Below, in pieces: positions 12,501-24,451 of a DNA stretch of 64,000 nucleotides. Source of the DNA: Cavia porcellus (taxonomy: Eukaryota > Chordata > Mammalia > Rodentia > Caviidae); contig NW_026947501.1 of assembly GCF_034190915.1 (NCBI RefSeq), positions 3,844,001 to 3,908,000 of the forward strand. Reading direction: 5' to 3'. How positions within the stretch are numbered: position 1 is the first letter of the stretch; every line of letters starts with the position of its first letter. A program made the translations under genes and the position numbers. The notes below the pieces were generated by a model, which was given only the letters and a program-made list of their open reading frames with translations, was not told where the DNA came from and did no database searches.

Positions 12501-13960
12501 AGGAGTGAGAAAAACATCACGGGGTGGTGTAAATCAGAGGGCCTGAATTAGGATAGGCAGTGACTGGCAATGAAAATGGAGAAAAGCACCACGGAATGGT
12601 CAACATGGGGAGGTCAGGAAACATGCAATGGCAATGTAGGATAGGTTACTTTAAAACATCGCGGGGTGGTGCGCATTGTAAGGGTTTCTAACAGTCCATT
12701 CACTAGTAGGAGTGAGAAAAACATCCCGGGGTGGTGTAAATCAGAGGGCCTGAATTAGGATAGGCATTGAGTGGCAATGTAGGATGGATAAAAGCACCAC
12801 GGGGTGGTCAGCATGGGGAGGTGAGGAAACATGCAGTGGCAATGTAGGATAGGTTTCTGAAAAAAAAGCGGGGTAGTGCGCACTGTAAGGTTTCTAACAG
12901 GCAATTCACTAGTAGGAGTGAGAAAAACATCACGGATGGTGTGAATCAGAGGGCCTGAATTAGGATAGGCAGTGAGTGGAAATGTAGGATAGAGAAAAGC
13001 ACCAAGGGGTGGTCATCATGAGGAGGTCAGGAAACATGCAGTGGCAATGTAGGTTAGTTTTTTGAAAAACATCACGGAGTGGTGCGCATTGTAAGGGTTT
13101 CTAACTGGCCATTCACTAGTAGGAGAGAGAAAATCATCACGGCTGGTGTGAATCAGATGTTCTGAATTAGGAAAGGCAGTTAGTGGCAATGTAGGATGGA
13201 GAAAAGCACCATGGGTTGGTCAGCATGGGGAGGTCTGGAAACATGCATTGGCAATGTAGGATAGGTTTCTGAAAAACATGGCCGGGTGGTGCGCATTGTA
13301 AGGCTATCTAACAGGCCATTCACTAGTAGAATAGAGAAAAATGTCACGGGGTGGTTTGAATCGGAGGGCCTGAATTCGGAGAAGCAGTGAGTGGCAATGT
13401 AAAATGGAGGAAAGCACGACGGTGTGGTCAGCATGGGGAGGTGAGGAAACATGCAGTGGCAATGTTGGATAGGTTTCTGAAAAACTTCGCGGGGTGGTTC
13501 GCATTTTAAGGGTTTCTAAAAGGCCTTTCACTAGTAGGAGTGAGAAAAAAATCACGGGGTGGTGTGAATCGAAGGACTTGAATTAGGATAGGCAGTGAGT
13601 GGCAATGTAGGATGGAGAAAAGCACCATGGGTTTGTCAGCATGGGGAGGCAAGGAAACATGCAGCGGCAATGTAGAATAGGTTTCGGATAAACATCTTTG
13701 GGTGGTGCGAATTGTAAGAGTTTCTAACCAGCCATTCAATAGTACGAGTGAGAACAACATCACGGGGTGGTGTGAATCGAAGGGCCTGATTTAGGATAGG
13801 CAGTGAGTGTCAACGTAGGATAGAGAAAAGCACCACGGAGTGGTCAGCATGGGGAGGTCAAGAAACATGCAGTGGCAATGTAGGATAGGTTTCTGAAAAA
13901 AAAAAGCGTTGTGGTTCGCATTGTAAGGCTTTCTAACAGGCCATTCACTAGTAGGAGTGA
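9544..13960 (+). repeat. HOR-A copy 3, partial and more diverged
   Basis: The copy is colinear with copy 2 at offset 4,772 until about 11,178 and at offset 4,727 after it, because 45 bp is missing. It carries many more single-base differences than copies 1 and 2 show to each other, for example caatctaagg near 10,231. Similarity to the A unit stops at about 13,960, where the monomer order switches to another block. About 21 of 23 monomers are present. Confidence 0.88.
11141..11230 (+). repeat. Truncated monomer with 45 bp deletion in HOR-A copy 3
   Basis: At about 11,179 the sequence gagacaa-like is joined directly to caatgtagg. The region holding dyad box A, the GGGGAGGT segment and the cagtgg segment, present at the matching place in copy 2 (about 6,415-6,460), is lost. 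The join shares the short word caa, which is compatible with microhomology-mediated deletion. Confidence 0.85.
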
Positions 13961-16900
13961 GAAAAACATCACGGGGTGGTGTGAATCGGAGGGCCTGAAT
14001 CAGGATAGGCCGTGAGTGGCAATGTAGGATGGAGAAATGCTCCACGGGGTGGTCAGGATGGAGAGGTCAGGAAACATGCAGTGGCAATGTAGGATAAGTT
14101 TCTGAAAAAAATAGTGGGGTAGTGCGCATTGTAAGGGTTTCTAACAGGCCATTCACTAGTAGGAGTGAAAAATACATCATTGTGTGGTGTGAATTTGAGG
14201 GCATGAACCAAGATAGACAGTGAGGGGCAATGTAGGATGGAGAAAAGCACCACGGGTAGGTGAGCATGGTGAGGTCAGGAAACATGCATTGGCAAAGTAG
14301 GATAGGTTTTTGAAAATAAAAAGCGGGGTTGTGCACATTGTAAGGGTTTCTAACAGGCCATTCACTAGTAGGAGTGAGAAAAACATCACGAGTGGCGTGA
14401 ATCGGAGGGCCTGAATTAGGATAGGCAGTGAGAGGCAATGTCGGATGGAGAAAAGCACCACGGTGTGGTCAGCATGCGGAGGTCAGGAAACATGAAGTGG
14501 CAATGTAGGATAGGTTTCTGAAAAACATCGCGGGGCGGTGCGCATTGTAAGGATTTCTAACAAGCCATTCACAAGTAGGAGTGAAAAAAACATCACAGGG
14601 TGGTGTGAAACGGAGGGCCTGAAATAGGATAGTCTGTGAGTGCCAATGGAGGATGGAGAAAACACCATGGGTTTGTCAGCATGGGGAGGCAAGGAAACAT
14701 GCAGTGGCAATGTCGAATAGGTTTCTGAAAAAAAAAGCGGAATGGTGTGCAATGTAAGGGTTTCAAACAGGCCATTCACTAGTAGGAGTGAGAAAAACAT
14801 CATGGGGTGGTGTGAATCGGAGGGCCAGAATTATGTTAGGCAGTGAGTGGCAATGTAGGATGGAGAAAAGCACCATGGGACGGTCATCATGGGGAGTTCA
14901 GGACACATGCATTGGCAATGTAGGATAGGTTTTTGAAAAACATCGTGTGTGGTGCGCATTGTAACGCTTTCTAACAGGCCATTCACTAGTAGGAGTGAGA
15001 AAAACATCACGGGGTGGTGTGAATCGGATGGCCTGAATTAGGTTAGAGAAAAGCACCACGGTGTGGTCAGCATGGGGATGTCAGGAAACATGCGGTGTCA
15101 ACGTAGGATAGGTTTCTGAAAAACATCACGGGGTGGTGCGCATTGTACGGGTTTCTAACAGGCCATTCACTAGTAGGAGTGAAAAAAACATCACAGCGTG
15201 GTTTTAATCAGAGGGCCTGAATCAGGATAGGCAGTGAGTGGCAATGTAGGATGGAGAAAAGCACCACGGTGTGGTCAGCATGGGGAGGTCTGGACACATG
15301 CAGTGGCAATGTAGGATAGGTTTCTGAAAAACATCGCGAATGGTGAGAATTGTAAGGTTTTCTAACAGGGCATTCACTGGTAGGAGTGAGAAAAACCTTA
15401 CGGGGTGGTGTGAATCGGACGGCCTGAATTATGATAGGCAGTGAGTGGCAATGTAGGATGGAGAAAAGCACCACAGGGTTGTCAACATGTGGAGGGCAGG
15501 AAACATGCAGTGGCAATGTAGGATAGGTTTCTGAAAAACATCACGGGGTGATGCACTTTGTAAGTGTTTCTAACCGGCCATTCTCTAGTAGAAGTGAGAA
15601 AAACATCACAACGTGGTGTGAATCGGATTGCCTGAATCAGGATAGGCAGTGAGTGGCAATGTAGGATGGAGAAAAGCACCACGGGGTGGTCAGGATGGGG
15701 AGGTCAGGAAACATGCGGTGGCAGTGTAGGATAGGTTTCTGAAAAACATTGTGGGGTAGTGCGCATTGTAAGGGATTCTAACGGGCCATTCACTAGTAGG
15801 AGTGAGAAATACATCATGGTGTGGTGTGAATCGGAGGACCTGAATCAAGATAGACAGTGAGTGGCAATGAAGAATGGAGAAAAGCACCACGGGTTTGTCA
15901 GCATGGGGAGGCAAGGAAACATGCAGTGGCAATATAGAATAGGTTTCTAATAAACATCGCTGGGTGGTGCGCTTTGTATGGGTTTCTAACAGGACATTCA
16001 CTAGTAGGAGTGAGAACAACAACATGGGGTAATGTGAATCGGAGGGCCTGAATTAGGATCGGCATTGAGTGGCAATGTAGAATGGAGAAAAGCACCACAG
16101 GGTGGTAAGCGTGGGGAGGTCAGGAAACATGCAGTGGCAATGTAGGATAGGTTTCTGAAAAAAAAAGTGGGGTGGTGCGCATTGTAAGGGTTTCTAACAG
16201 GCCATTCATTAGTAGGAGTGAGAAAAACATCACGGGGTGGTGTGAATCGGAGGGCCTGAATTAGGATACATAGTGAGTGGCAATGAAGAATGGAGAAAAG
16301 CACCACAGGGTGGTCAGCATTGGTAGGTCAGGAAACATGCAGTGGCAATGTAGGATAATTTTCTGAAAAATATCACGGTGTGGTGCGCATTGTAAGGGTA
16401 TCTAACAGGCCTTTCACTAGCAGGAGTGAGAAAAACTTCACGGGTGGTGTGATTCAGATGTTCTGAATTAGGATAGGCAGTGAGTGGCAATGTAGGATGG
16501 AGAAAAGCACTACAGGGTGGTCAGCATGGGGAGGTCAGGAAACATGCATTGGCAATGTAGGATAGGTTTCTGAAAAACATCGTCGGGTGGTGCGCATTGT
16601 AAGGCTTTATAACAGGCCATTCACTAGAAGCAATGAGAAAAACATCACCGGGTGGTGTGAATCGGGGGGCCTGAATTAGGATAGGCAGTGAGTGGCAATG
16701 TAGCACAGAGAAAAGCGCCATGGGGTGGTCAGCATGGGGAGGTCAGGAAACATGCAGTGGGAATGAAGGATAGGTTTCTGAAACATATCGCAGGGTGCTG
16801 CGCATTGTAAGGGTTTCTAACAGGCCATTCACTAGATGAAGTGAGAAAAACATCACAGGGTGGTTTGAGTCGGAGGCCAGAATCAAGATAGACAGTGAGT

Positions 16901-17142
16901 GGCAATGTCATCTTGAGAAAAGCACCACGGGGTGGTTAGCATGTGGATGTCAGTAAACATGCAGTGGCAATATAGGATAGGGTTCTGAAAACATCGCGGT
17001 GTGGTGCTCATTGTAAGGGTTTCCAAAGGATCTTTCACTAGTAGGAGTGGGAAAAAAAACACGGGGTGGTGTGAATCGGAGGGCCTGAATCAGGATAGGC
17101 CGTGAGTGGCAATGAAGAATGGATAAAAGCACCACGGGGAAG
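13961..17142 (+). repeat. Mixed monomer region between HOR-A and block F
   Basis: The monomers here show no local higher-order period. The part from 13,961 to about 14,600 matches 26,321-26,990 at an offset of 12,405 and also matches 52,450 and 59,490. The part from about 14,720 to 15,700 matches 27,520-28,500. The part from about 16,500 matches 37,190 onward. No non-satellite sequence was seen. Confidence 0.8.
15000..15085 (+). repeat. Short monomer, 25 bp deletion variant (no EcoRI)
   Basis: Near 15,043 the usual cagtgagtggcaatgtagga segment is missing and gaattaggtt runs directly into agagaaaagcacc. This is the same class of deletion as the four EcoRI-bearing copies further along, but without the GAATTCATT junction. 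It may be the older form or an independent event. Confidence 0.7.
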
Positions 17143-19306
17143 TCAGGATGGGGAGGTCAAGAGACATGCAGTGGCAATGTAGGATAGCTTTCTGAGAAAC
17201 ATCGCTCGGTAGTGCGGATTGTAAGGCTTTCTAAAAGGCCATTCACTAGTAAGAGTGAGAAATACATCCGGGTATGGTGTGAATCGGAGGGCCTGAATCA
17301 AGATAGACAGTGAGTGGCAACGTAGGATGGAGAAAAGCACCACGGTTGGTGAGCATGGGGAGGTGAGGAAACATGCAATGGCAATGTAGGATATGTTTCT
17401 GAAAAAGATCACAGGATGGTGTGCATTCTAAGGATTTCTAACATGCCATTCACAAGTAAGAGTGAAAAAAACATCACGGGATGGTGTGAATCAGAGGGCC
17501 TGAATTAGGATAGGCTGTGAGGGGCAATGTAAGATGGAGAAAAGCACCACGGGTTTGTCCGCATGGGGAGGCAAGGAAACATGCAGTGGCAATGTAGAAT
17601 AGGTTTCCGATAAACATCGCTGGGTGGTGCGCTTTGTAAGGGATTCTAACAGGCCGTTCACTAGTAGGAGTGAGAACAACATCACGGTGTGGTGTGAATA
17701 GGAGGGCCTGAATTAGGATAGGCATTGAGTGGCAATGTAGGATGGAGAAAAGCACCACAGGGTGGTCAGCATGGGGAGGTGAGGAAACATGCAGTGGCAA
17801 TGTAGGATAGGTTTCGAGAAAAAATGTGGGGTAGTGCGCATTGTAAGGCTTTGTAACAGTCAATTCACTAGAAGAAGTGAGAAAAACATCACGGGTGGTG
17901 TGAATCAGAGGGCATAAATTTGGATAGGCAGTGAGTGGCAATGTAGGATAGAGAAAAGCACCATGGGGTGGTCATCATGGGGAGGTCAGGAAACATGCAG
18001 TGGCAATGTAGGATAATTTTTTGAAAAACATCACAGAGTGGTGCGCATTGTAAGGGTTTCTAACTGGCCATTCACTAGTAGGAGTGAGAAAAACATCACG
18101 GGTGGTGTGAATCAGATGTTCTGAATTAGGATAGGCAGTGAGTGGCAATGTAGGATGGAGAAAAGCACCAAGTGGTGGTCACCATGGGGAGGTGTGGAAA
18201 CATGCATTGGCAATGTAGGATAGGTTTCTGAAAAACATCGGGGGGTGGTGCGCATTGATAGTGTTTCTAACAGGCCATTCAGTAGGGCAAGTTATAAAAA
18301 CATCACAGGGTGGTGTGAATCGGAGGGCCTGAATTAGGATAGGCACTGAGTGGCAATGAATAATGGAGAAAAGCACCAGGGGTGGTTATCATGGGGAGGT
18401 CAGGAAACATGCAAGGGCAATGTAGGATAGGTTTCTGAAAAACATCGAGGGGTGGTGCACATTGTAAGGGCTGCAAACAGGCCATTCACTAGTAGGAGTG
18501 AGAAAAACATCACGGGGAGGTGTGAATCGGAGTGCCTGAATTAGGATAGTCATTGAGTAGCAATGTAGAATGGAGAAAAGCACCACGGGTTGGTGAGCAT
18601 GGTGAGGTCAGGAAACATGCGATGGCAATGTAGGATAGGTTTCTGAAAAACATCGCAGGTGTTGAGCATTGTAAGGGTTTCTAACAGGCCATTCACTAGT
18701 AGGAGTGAGAAAAACATCACGGGGTGGTTTGAATCAGATGCTCTGAATCAGGTTAGGCAGTGAGTGGCAATGTCAAATGGAAAAAACACCACGGAGTGGT
18801 CAGCATGGGGAGGTCAGGAAACATGCGGTGGCAATGTAGGATAGGATTCTGAAAAACATCGCTGGGTGGTGCGCAATGTAAGGGTTTCTAACAGGCCATT
18901 CACTAGCAGGAGTGAGAAAAATATCACGGCGTGGTGTGAATCAGATGTTCTGAATTAGGATATGCAGTGAGTGGCATTGTAGGATGGAGAAAAGCACCAC
19001 AGGGTGGTCAGCATGGGGAGGTCAGGAAACATGCATTGGCAATGTAGGATACGTTTCTGAAAAACATCGCTGGTTGGTGCGCCTTGTAAGGCTTTATAAC
19101 AGGCCATTCACTAGAAGCAGTGAGAAAAACATCACCGGGTGGTGTGAATCGGAGGGCCTGAATTAGGATAGGCAGTGAATGGCAATGTAGCATAGAGAAA
19201 AGCGCCACGGGGTGGTCAGCATGGGGACGTCAGGAAACATGCAGTGGGAATGTAGGTTAGGTTTCTGAAACATATCACGGTGTGCTGCGCATTGTAAGGA
19301 TTTCTA
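17143..19306 (+). repeat. Block F copy 1, long-range duplicate of 60,653-62,815
   Basis: About 2.16 kb (10-11 monomers) aligns to 60,653-62,815 at a constant offset of about 43,510. Shared rare variants include ctttctgagaaacatcgctc at the left end and the cagtgggaatgtaggttagg segment at the right end. It holds one copy of the unit that forms HOR-D near the end of the window. Confidence 0.82.
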
Positions 19307-19884
19307 ACAGGCCATTCACTAGATGAAGTGAGAAAAACATCACGGGGTGGTGTGAATCGGATGGCCTGAATTCATTAGAGAAAAGCACCACGGTGTGGTC
19401 AGCATGGGGATGTCAGGAAACATGCGGGGTCAACGTAGGTTAGGTTTCTGAAAAACATCGCGGGGTGGTGCGCATTGTAAGGGTTTCTAACAGGCCATTC
19501 ACTAGTAGGAGTGACAAAAACATCACAGTGTGGTTTAAATCAGAGGGCCTGAATCAGGATAGGCAGTGAGTGGCAATGTAGGATGGAGAAAAGCACCACA
19601 GTGTCTTCAGCATGGGGATATCAGGACACATGCAGTGGCAATGTAGGATAGGTTTCTGAAAAACATCGTGAGTGGTGAGAATTGTAAGGTTTTCTAACAG
19701 GACATTCACTGGTAGGAGTGAGAAAAACATTACGGGGTGGTGTGAACTGGACGGCCTGAATTATGACAGGCAGTGAGTGGCAATATAGGATGGAGAAAAG
19801 CACCACAGGGTGGTCAACATGGGGAGGGCAGCAAACATGCAGTGGCAATGTAGGATAGGTTTCTGAAAAACATCGCGGGGTGAT
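19307..19884 (+). repeat. Short block matching about 27,780-28,330, with 25 bp deletion
   Basis: This segment aligns to 27,780-28,330 at an offset of 8,466. It contains the EcoRI deletion junction at 19,368-19,373. It leads directly into HOR-B copy 1, and the same leader precedes the diverged HOR-B copy at 28,330. Confidence 0.78.
19361..19392 (+). repeat. 25 bp deletion junction with EcoRI site
   Basis: GAATTC lies at 19,368-19,373 and is followed by attagagaaaagcacc. The distance between dyad boxes C and A is 48 bp here instead of 73, so 25 bp is lost and the monomer is about 183 bp. Confidence 0.85.
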
Positions 19885-22167
19885 GCGCATTGTAAGTGTT
19901 TCTAACAGGCCATTCACAAGTAGAAGTGAGAAAAACATCACAGGGTGGTGTGAATCGGATTGCCTGAATCAGGATAGGCAGTGTGTGGCAATGTAGGATG
20001 GAGAAAAGCACCACGGGGTGGTCAGGATGGGGAGGTCAGGAAACATGCAGTGGCAATGTAGGATAGATTACTGAAAAACATTGTGGGGTAGTGCGCATTT
20101 TAAGGGTTTCTAACGGGCCATGCACAAGTAGGAGTGAGAAAAACATCACGGGGTGGTGTGAATCTGAGGGCCTGAATTAGGATAGGTTGTGAGTGGCAAT
20201 GTAGGATGGAGAAAAGCACCACGGGTTTGTCAGCATGGGGAGGTAAGGAAACATGCAGTTGCAATGTAGAATAGGTTTCTGATAAACATCGCAGGGTGGT
20301 GTGCATTGTAAGGGATTCTAAAAGGCCATTCACTAGTAGGAGTGAGAACAACATCACGGGGTGGTGTGAATCGGAGTGCCTGAATTAGGATAGGCATTGA
20401 GTGGCAATGTAGGATGGAAAAAAGCACCACAGGGTGGTCAGCATGGGGAGGTGAGGAAACATGCAGTGGCAATGTAGGATAGGTTTCGGAAAAAAAAGCG
20501 AGGTAGTGCTCACTGTAAGGGTTTCTAACAGGAAATTCACTAGTAGGAGTGAAAAAAACATCACGGGTGGTGTGAATCAGAGGGCCTGAATTAGGATAGG
20601 CAGTGAGTGGCAATGTAGGATAGAGAAAAGCACCACGGGGTGGTCATCAGGGGGAGGTCAGGAAACATGCAGTGGCAATGTAGGATAGTTTTTTGAAAAA
20701 CATCACGGAGTGGTGCGCATTGTAAGGGTTTCTAACTGGCCATTCGTTAGTGGAGGGGGAAAAACATCACGGCTAGTGTGAATCAGATGTTCTGAATTAG
20801 GATAGGCAGTGAGTGGCAATGTAGGATGGAGAAAAGCACCATGGGGTGGTCAGCATGGGGAGGTCTGGAAACATGCATTGGAAATGTAGGATAGGTTTCT
20901 GAAAAACATCGCCGGGTGGTGCGCATTGTAAGGTTATCTAACAGGCCATTCACTAGTAGAATAGAGAAAAATGTCATGGGGTGGTTTGAATCGGGGGGCC
21001 TGAATTAGGAGAGGCAGTGAGTGGCAATGTAAAATGGAGAAAAGCACAACGGTGTGGTCAGCATGGGGAGGTGAAGAAACATGCAGTGGCAATGTCGGAT
21101 AGGTTTCGGGAAAACATCGCGGGGTGGTGCGCATTATAAGGGTTTCTAACAGGCCATTCACAAGTAGGAGTGAGAAAAATATAACGGAGTGGTGTGAATC
21201 GGAGGGCCCGATTCAGGATAGGCAGTGAGTGGCAATGTAAAATGGAGAAAAGCACGACGGTGTGGTCAGCATGGGGAGGTGAGGAAACATGCAGTGGCAA
21301 TGTTGGATAGGTTTCTGAAAAACATCGCGGGGTGGTTCGCATTGTAAGGGTTTCTAAAAGGCCTTTCACTAGTAGGAGTGAGAAAAACATCACGGGGTGG
21401 TGTGAATCGAAGGACTTGAATTAAGATAGGCAGTGAGTGGCAATGTAGGATGGAGAAAAGCACCATGGGTTTGTCAGCATGGGGAGGCAAGGAAACATGC
21501 AGTGGCAATGTAGAATAGGTTTCGGATAAACATCTCTGGGCGGTGCGCATTGTAAGGGTTTCTAACAGGCCATTCAATAGTACGAGTGAGAACAACATCA
21601 CGGGGTGCTGTGAATCGAAGGGCCTGATTTAGGATAGGCAGTGAGTGGCAAAGTAGGATGGAGAAAAGCACCACGGGGTGGTCAGCATGGGGATGTCAAG
21701 AAACATGCAGTGGCAATGTAGGATAGGTTTCTGAAAAAAATAGCAGTGTGGTTCGCATTGTAAGGCTTTCTAACAGGCCATTCACTAGTAGGAGTGAAAA
21801 AAACATCACGGGGTGGTGTTAATCGAAGGGCCTGATTTAGGATAGGAAGTGAGTGGCAATGTAGAATGGAGGAAAACACCACGGGGAGGTCAGGATGGGG
21901 AGGTCAGGACACATGCAGTGGCTATGTTGGATAGGTTTCTGAAAAACATCGCGGGGTTGTGTGCATTGTAATGATTTCTAACAGGCCATTCACTAATAGA
22001 AGTAGAAAGACATCGCAGGGTGGTGTGAATTGGAGGACCAGAATCAGGATAGGCAGTGAGTGGCAACGTCGGATGGAGAAAAGCACCACGGGGTGGTCAG
22101 CATGGGGAGGTCAGGAAACATGCAGTGGCAATGAAGGATAGGTTTCTGAAAAACATCGCGGGGTAGT
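19885..22167 (+). repeat. HOR-B copy 1 (11-mer)
   Basis: The unit is 2,283 bp and is near-identical to 22,168-24,451. The left limit is where agreement with the start of copy 2 begins (gtaagtgtttctaac). Upstream the two diverge. Confidence 0.9.
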
Positions 22168-24451
22168 GGGCATTGTAAGTGTTTCTAACAGGCCATTCAC
22201 TAGTAGAAGTGAGAAAAACATCACAGGGTGGTGTGAATCGGATTGACTGAATCAGGATAGGCAGTGTGTGGCAATGTAGGATGGAGAAAAGCACCACGGG
22301 GTTGTCAGGATGGGGAGGTCAGGAAACATGCAGTGGCAATGTAGGATAGATTACTGAAAAACATTGTGGGGTAGTGCGCATTTTAAGGGTTTCTAACGGG
22401 CCATGCACAAGTAGGAGTGAGAAAAACATCACGGGGTGGTGTGAATCTGAGGGCCTGAATTAGGATAGGCTGTGAGTGGCAATGTAGGATGGAGAAAAGC
22501 ACCACGGGTTTGTCAGCATGGGGAGGTAAGGAAACATGCAGTTGCAATGTAGAATAGGTTTCTGATAAACATCGCAGGGTGGTGTGCATTGTAAGGGATT
22601 CTAAAAGGCCATTCACTAGTAGGAGTGAGAACAACATCACGGGGTGGTGTGAATCGGAGTGCCTGAATTAGGATAGGCATTGAGTGGCAATGTAGGATGG
22701 AAAAAAGCACCACAGGGTGGTCAGCATGGGGAGGTGAGGAAACATGCAGTGGCAATGTAGGATAGGTTTCGGAAAAAAAAGTGAGGTAGTGCTCACTGTA
22801 AGGGTTTCTAACAGGAAATTCACTAGTAGGAGTGAAAAAAAACATCACGGGTGGTGTGAATCAGAGGGCCTGAATTAGGATAGGCAGTGAGTGGCAATGT
22901 AGGATAGAGAAAAGCACCACGGGGTGGTCATCAGGGGGAGGTCAGGAAACATGCAGTGGCAATGTAGGATAGTTTTTTGAAAAACATCACGGAGTGGTGC
23001 GCATTGTAAGGGTTTCTAACTGGCCATTCGTTAGTGGAGGGAGAAAAACATCACGGCTAGTGTGAATCAGATGTTCTGAATTAGGATAGGCAGTGAGTGG
23101 CAATGTAGGATGGAGAAAAGCACCATGGGGTGGTCAGCATGGGGAGGTCTGGAAACATGCATTGGAAATGTAGGATAGGTTTCTGAAAAACATCGCCGGG
23201 TGGTGCGCATTGTAAGGTTATCTAACAGGCCATTCACTAGTAGAATAGAGAAAAATGTCATGGGGTGGTTTGAATCGGGGGGCCTGAATTAGGAGAGGCA
23301 GTGAGTGGCAATGTAAAATGGAGAAAAGCACAACGGTGTGGTCAGCATGGGGAGGTGAAGAAACATGCAGTGGCAATGTCGGATAGGTTTCGGGAAAACA
23401 TCGCGGGGTGGTGCGCATTATAAGGGTTTCTAACAGGCCATTCACAAGTAGGAGTGAGAAAAATATAACGGAGTGGTGTGAATCGGAGGGCCCGATTCAG
23501 GATAGGCAGTGAGTGGCAATGTAAAATGGAGAAAAGCATGACGGTGTGGTCAGCATGGGGAGGTGAGGAAACATGCAGTGGCAATGTTGGATAGGTTTCT
23601 GAAAAACATCGCGGGGTGGTTCGCATTGTAAGGGTTTCTAAAAGGCCTTTCACTAGTAGGAGTGAGAAAAACATCACGGGGTGGTGTGAATCGAAGGACT
23701 TGAATTAAGATAGGCAGTGAGTGGCAATGTAGGATGGAGAAAAGCACCATGGGTTTGTCAGCATGGGGAGGCAAGGAAACATGGAGTGGCAATGTAGAAT
23801 AGGTTTCGGATAAACATCTCTGGGCGGTGCGCATTGTAAGGGTTTCTAACAGGCCATTCAATAGTACGAGTGAGAACAACATCACGGGGTGCTGTGAATC
23901 GAAGGGCCTGATTTAGGATAGGCAGTGAGTGGCAAAGTAGGATGGAGAAAAGCACCACGGGGTGGTCAGCATGGGGATGTCAAGAAACATGCAGTGGCAA
24001 TGTAGGATAGGTTTCTGAAAAAAATAGCAGTGTGGTTCGCATTGTAAGGCTTTCTAACAGGCCATTCACTAGTAGGAGTGAAAAAAACATCACGGGGTGG
24101 TGTTAATCGAAGGGCCTGATTTAGGATAGGAAGTGAGTGGCAATGTAGAATGGAGGAAAACACCACGGGGAGGTCAGGATGGGGAGGTCAGGACACATGC
24201 AGTGGCTATGTTGGATAGGTTTCTGAAAAACATCGCGGGGTTGTGTGCATTGTAATGATTTCTAACAGGCCATTCACTAATAGAAGTAGAAAGACATCGC
24301 AGGGTGGTGTGAATCGGAGGACCAGAATCAGGATAGGCAGTGAGTGGCAACGTCGGATGGAGAAAAGCACCACGGGGTGGTCAGCATGGGGAGGTCAGGA
24401 AACATGCAGTGGCAATGAAGGATAGGTTTCTGAAAAACATCGCGGGGTAGT
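22168..24451 (+). repeat. HOR-B copy 2 (11-mer)
   Basis: The unit is 2,284 bp. It differs from copy 1 by only a few bases noticed by eye, such as A-tract length near 22,840 and gaattggagg versus gaatcggagg between the copies near 22,027 and 24,311. Confidence 0.9.

Noticed and set aside
17474..17941. A 155-codon minus-strand open frame, and hundreds of similar frames of 60-155 codons
   Set aside because: The frames are translations of the satellite monomer in rotating phases. They start and stop at chance sites, are broken by frame-shifting indels between copies, and show no recognisable domain. Not annotated as genes.
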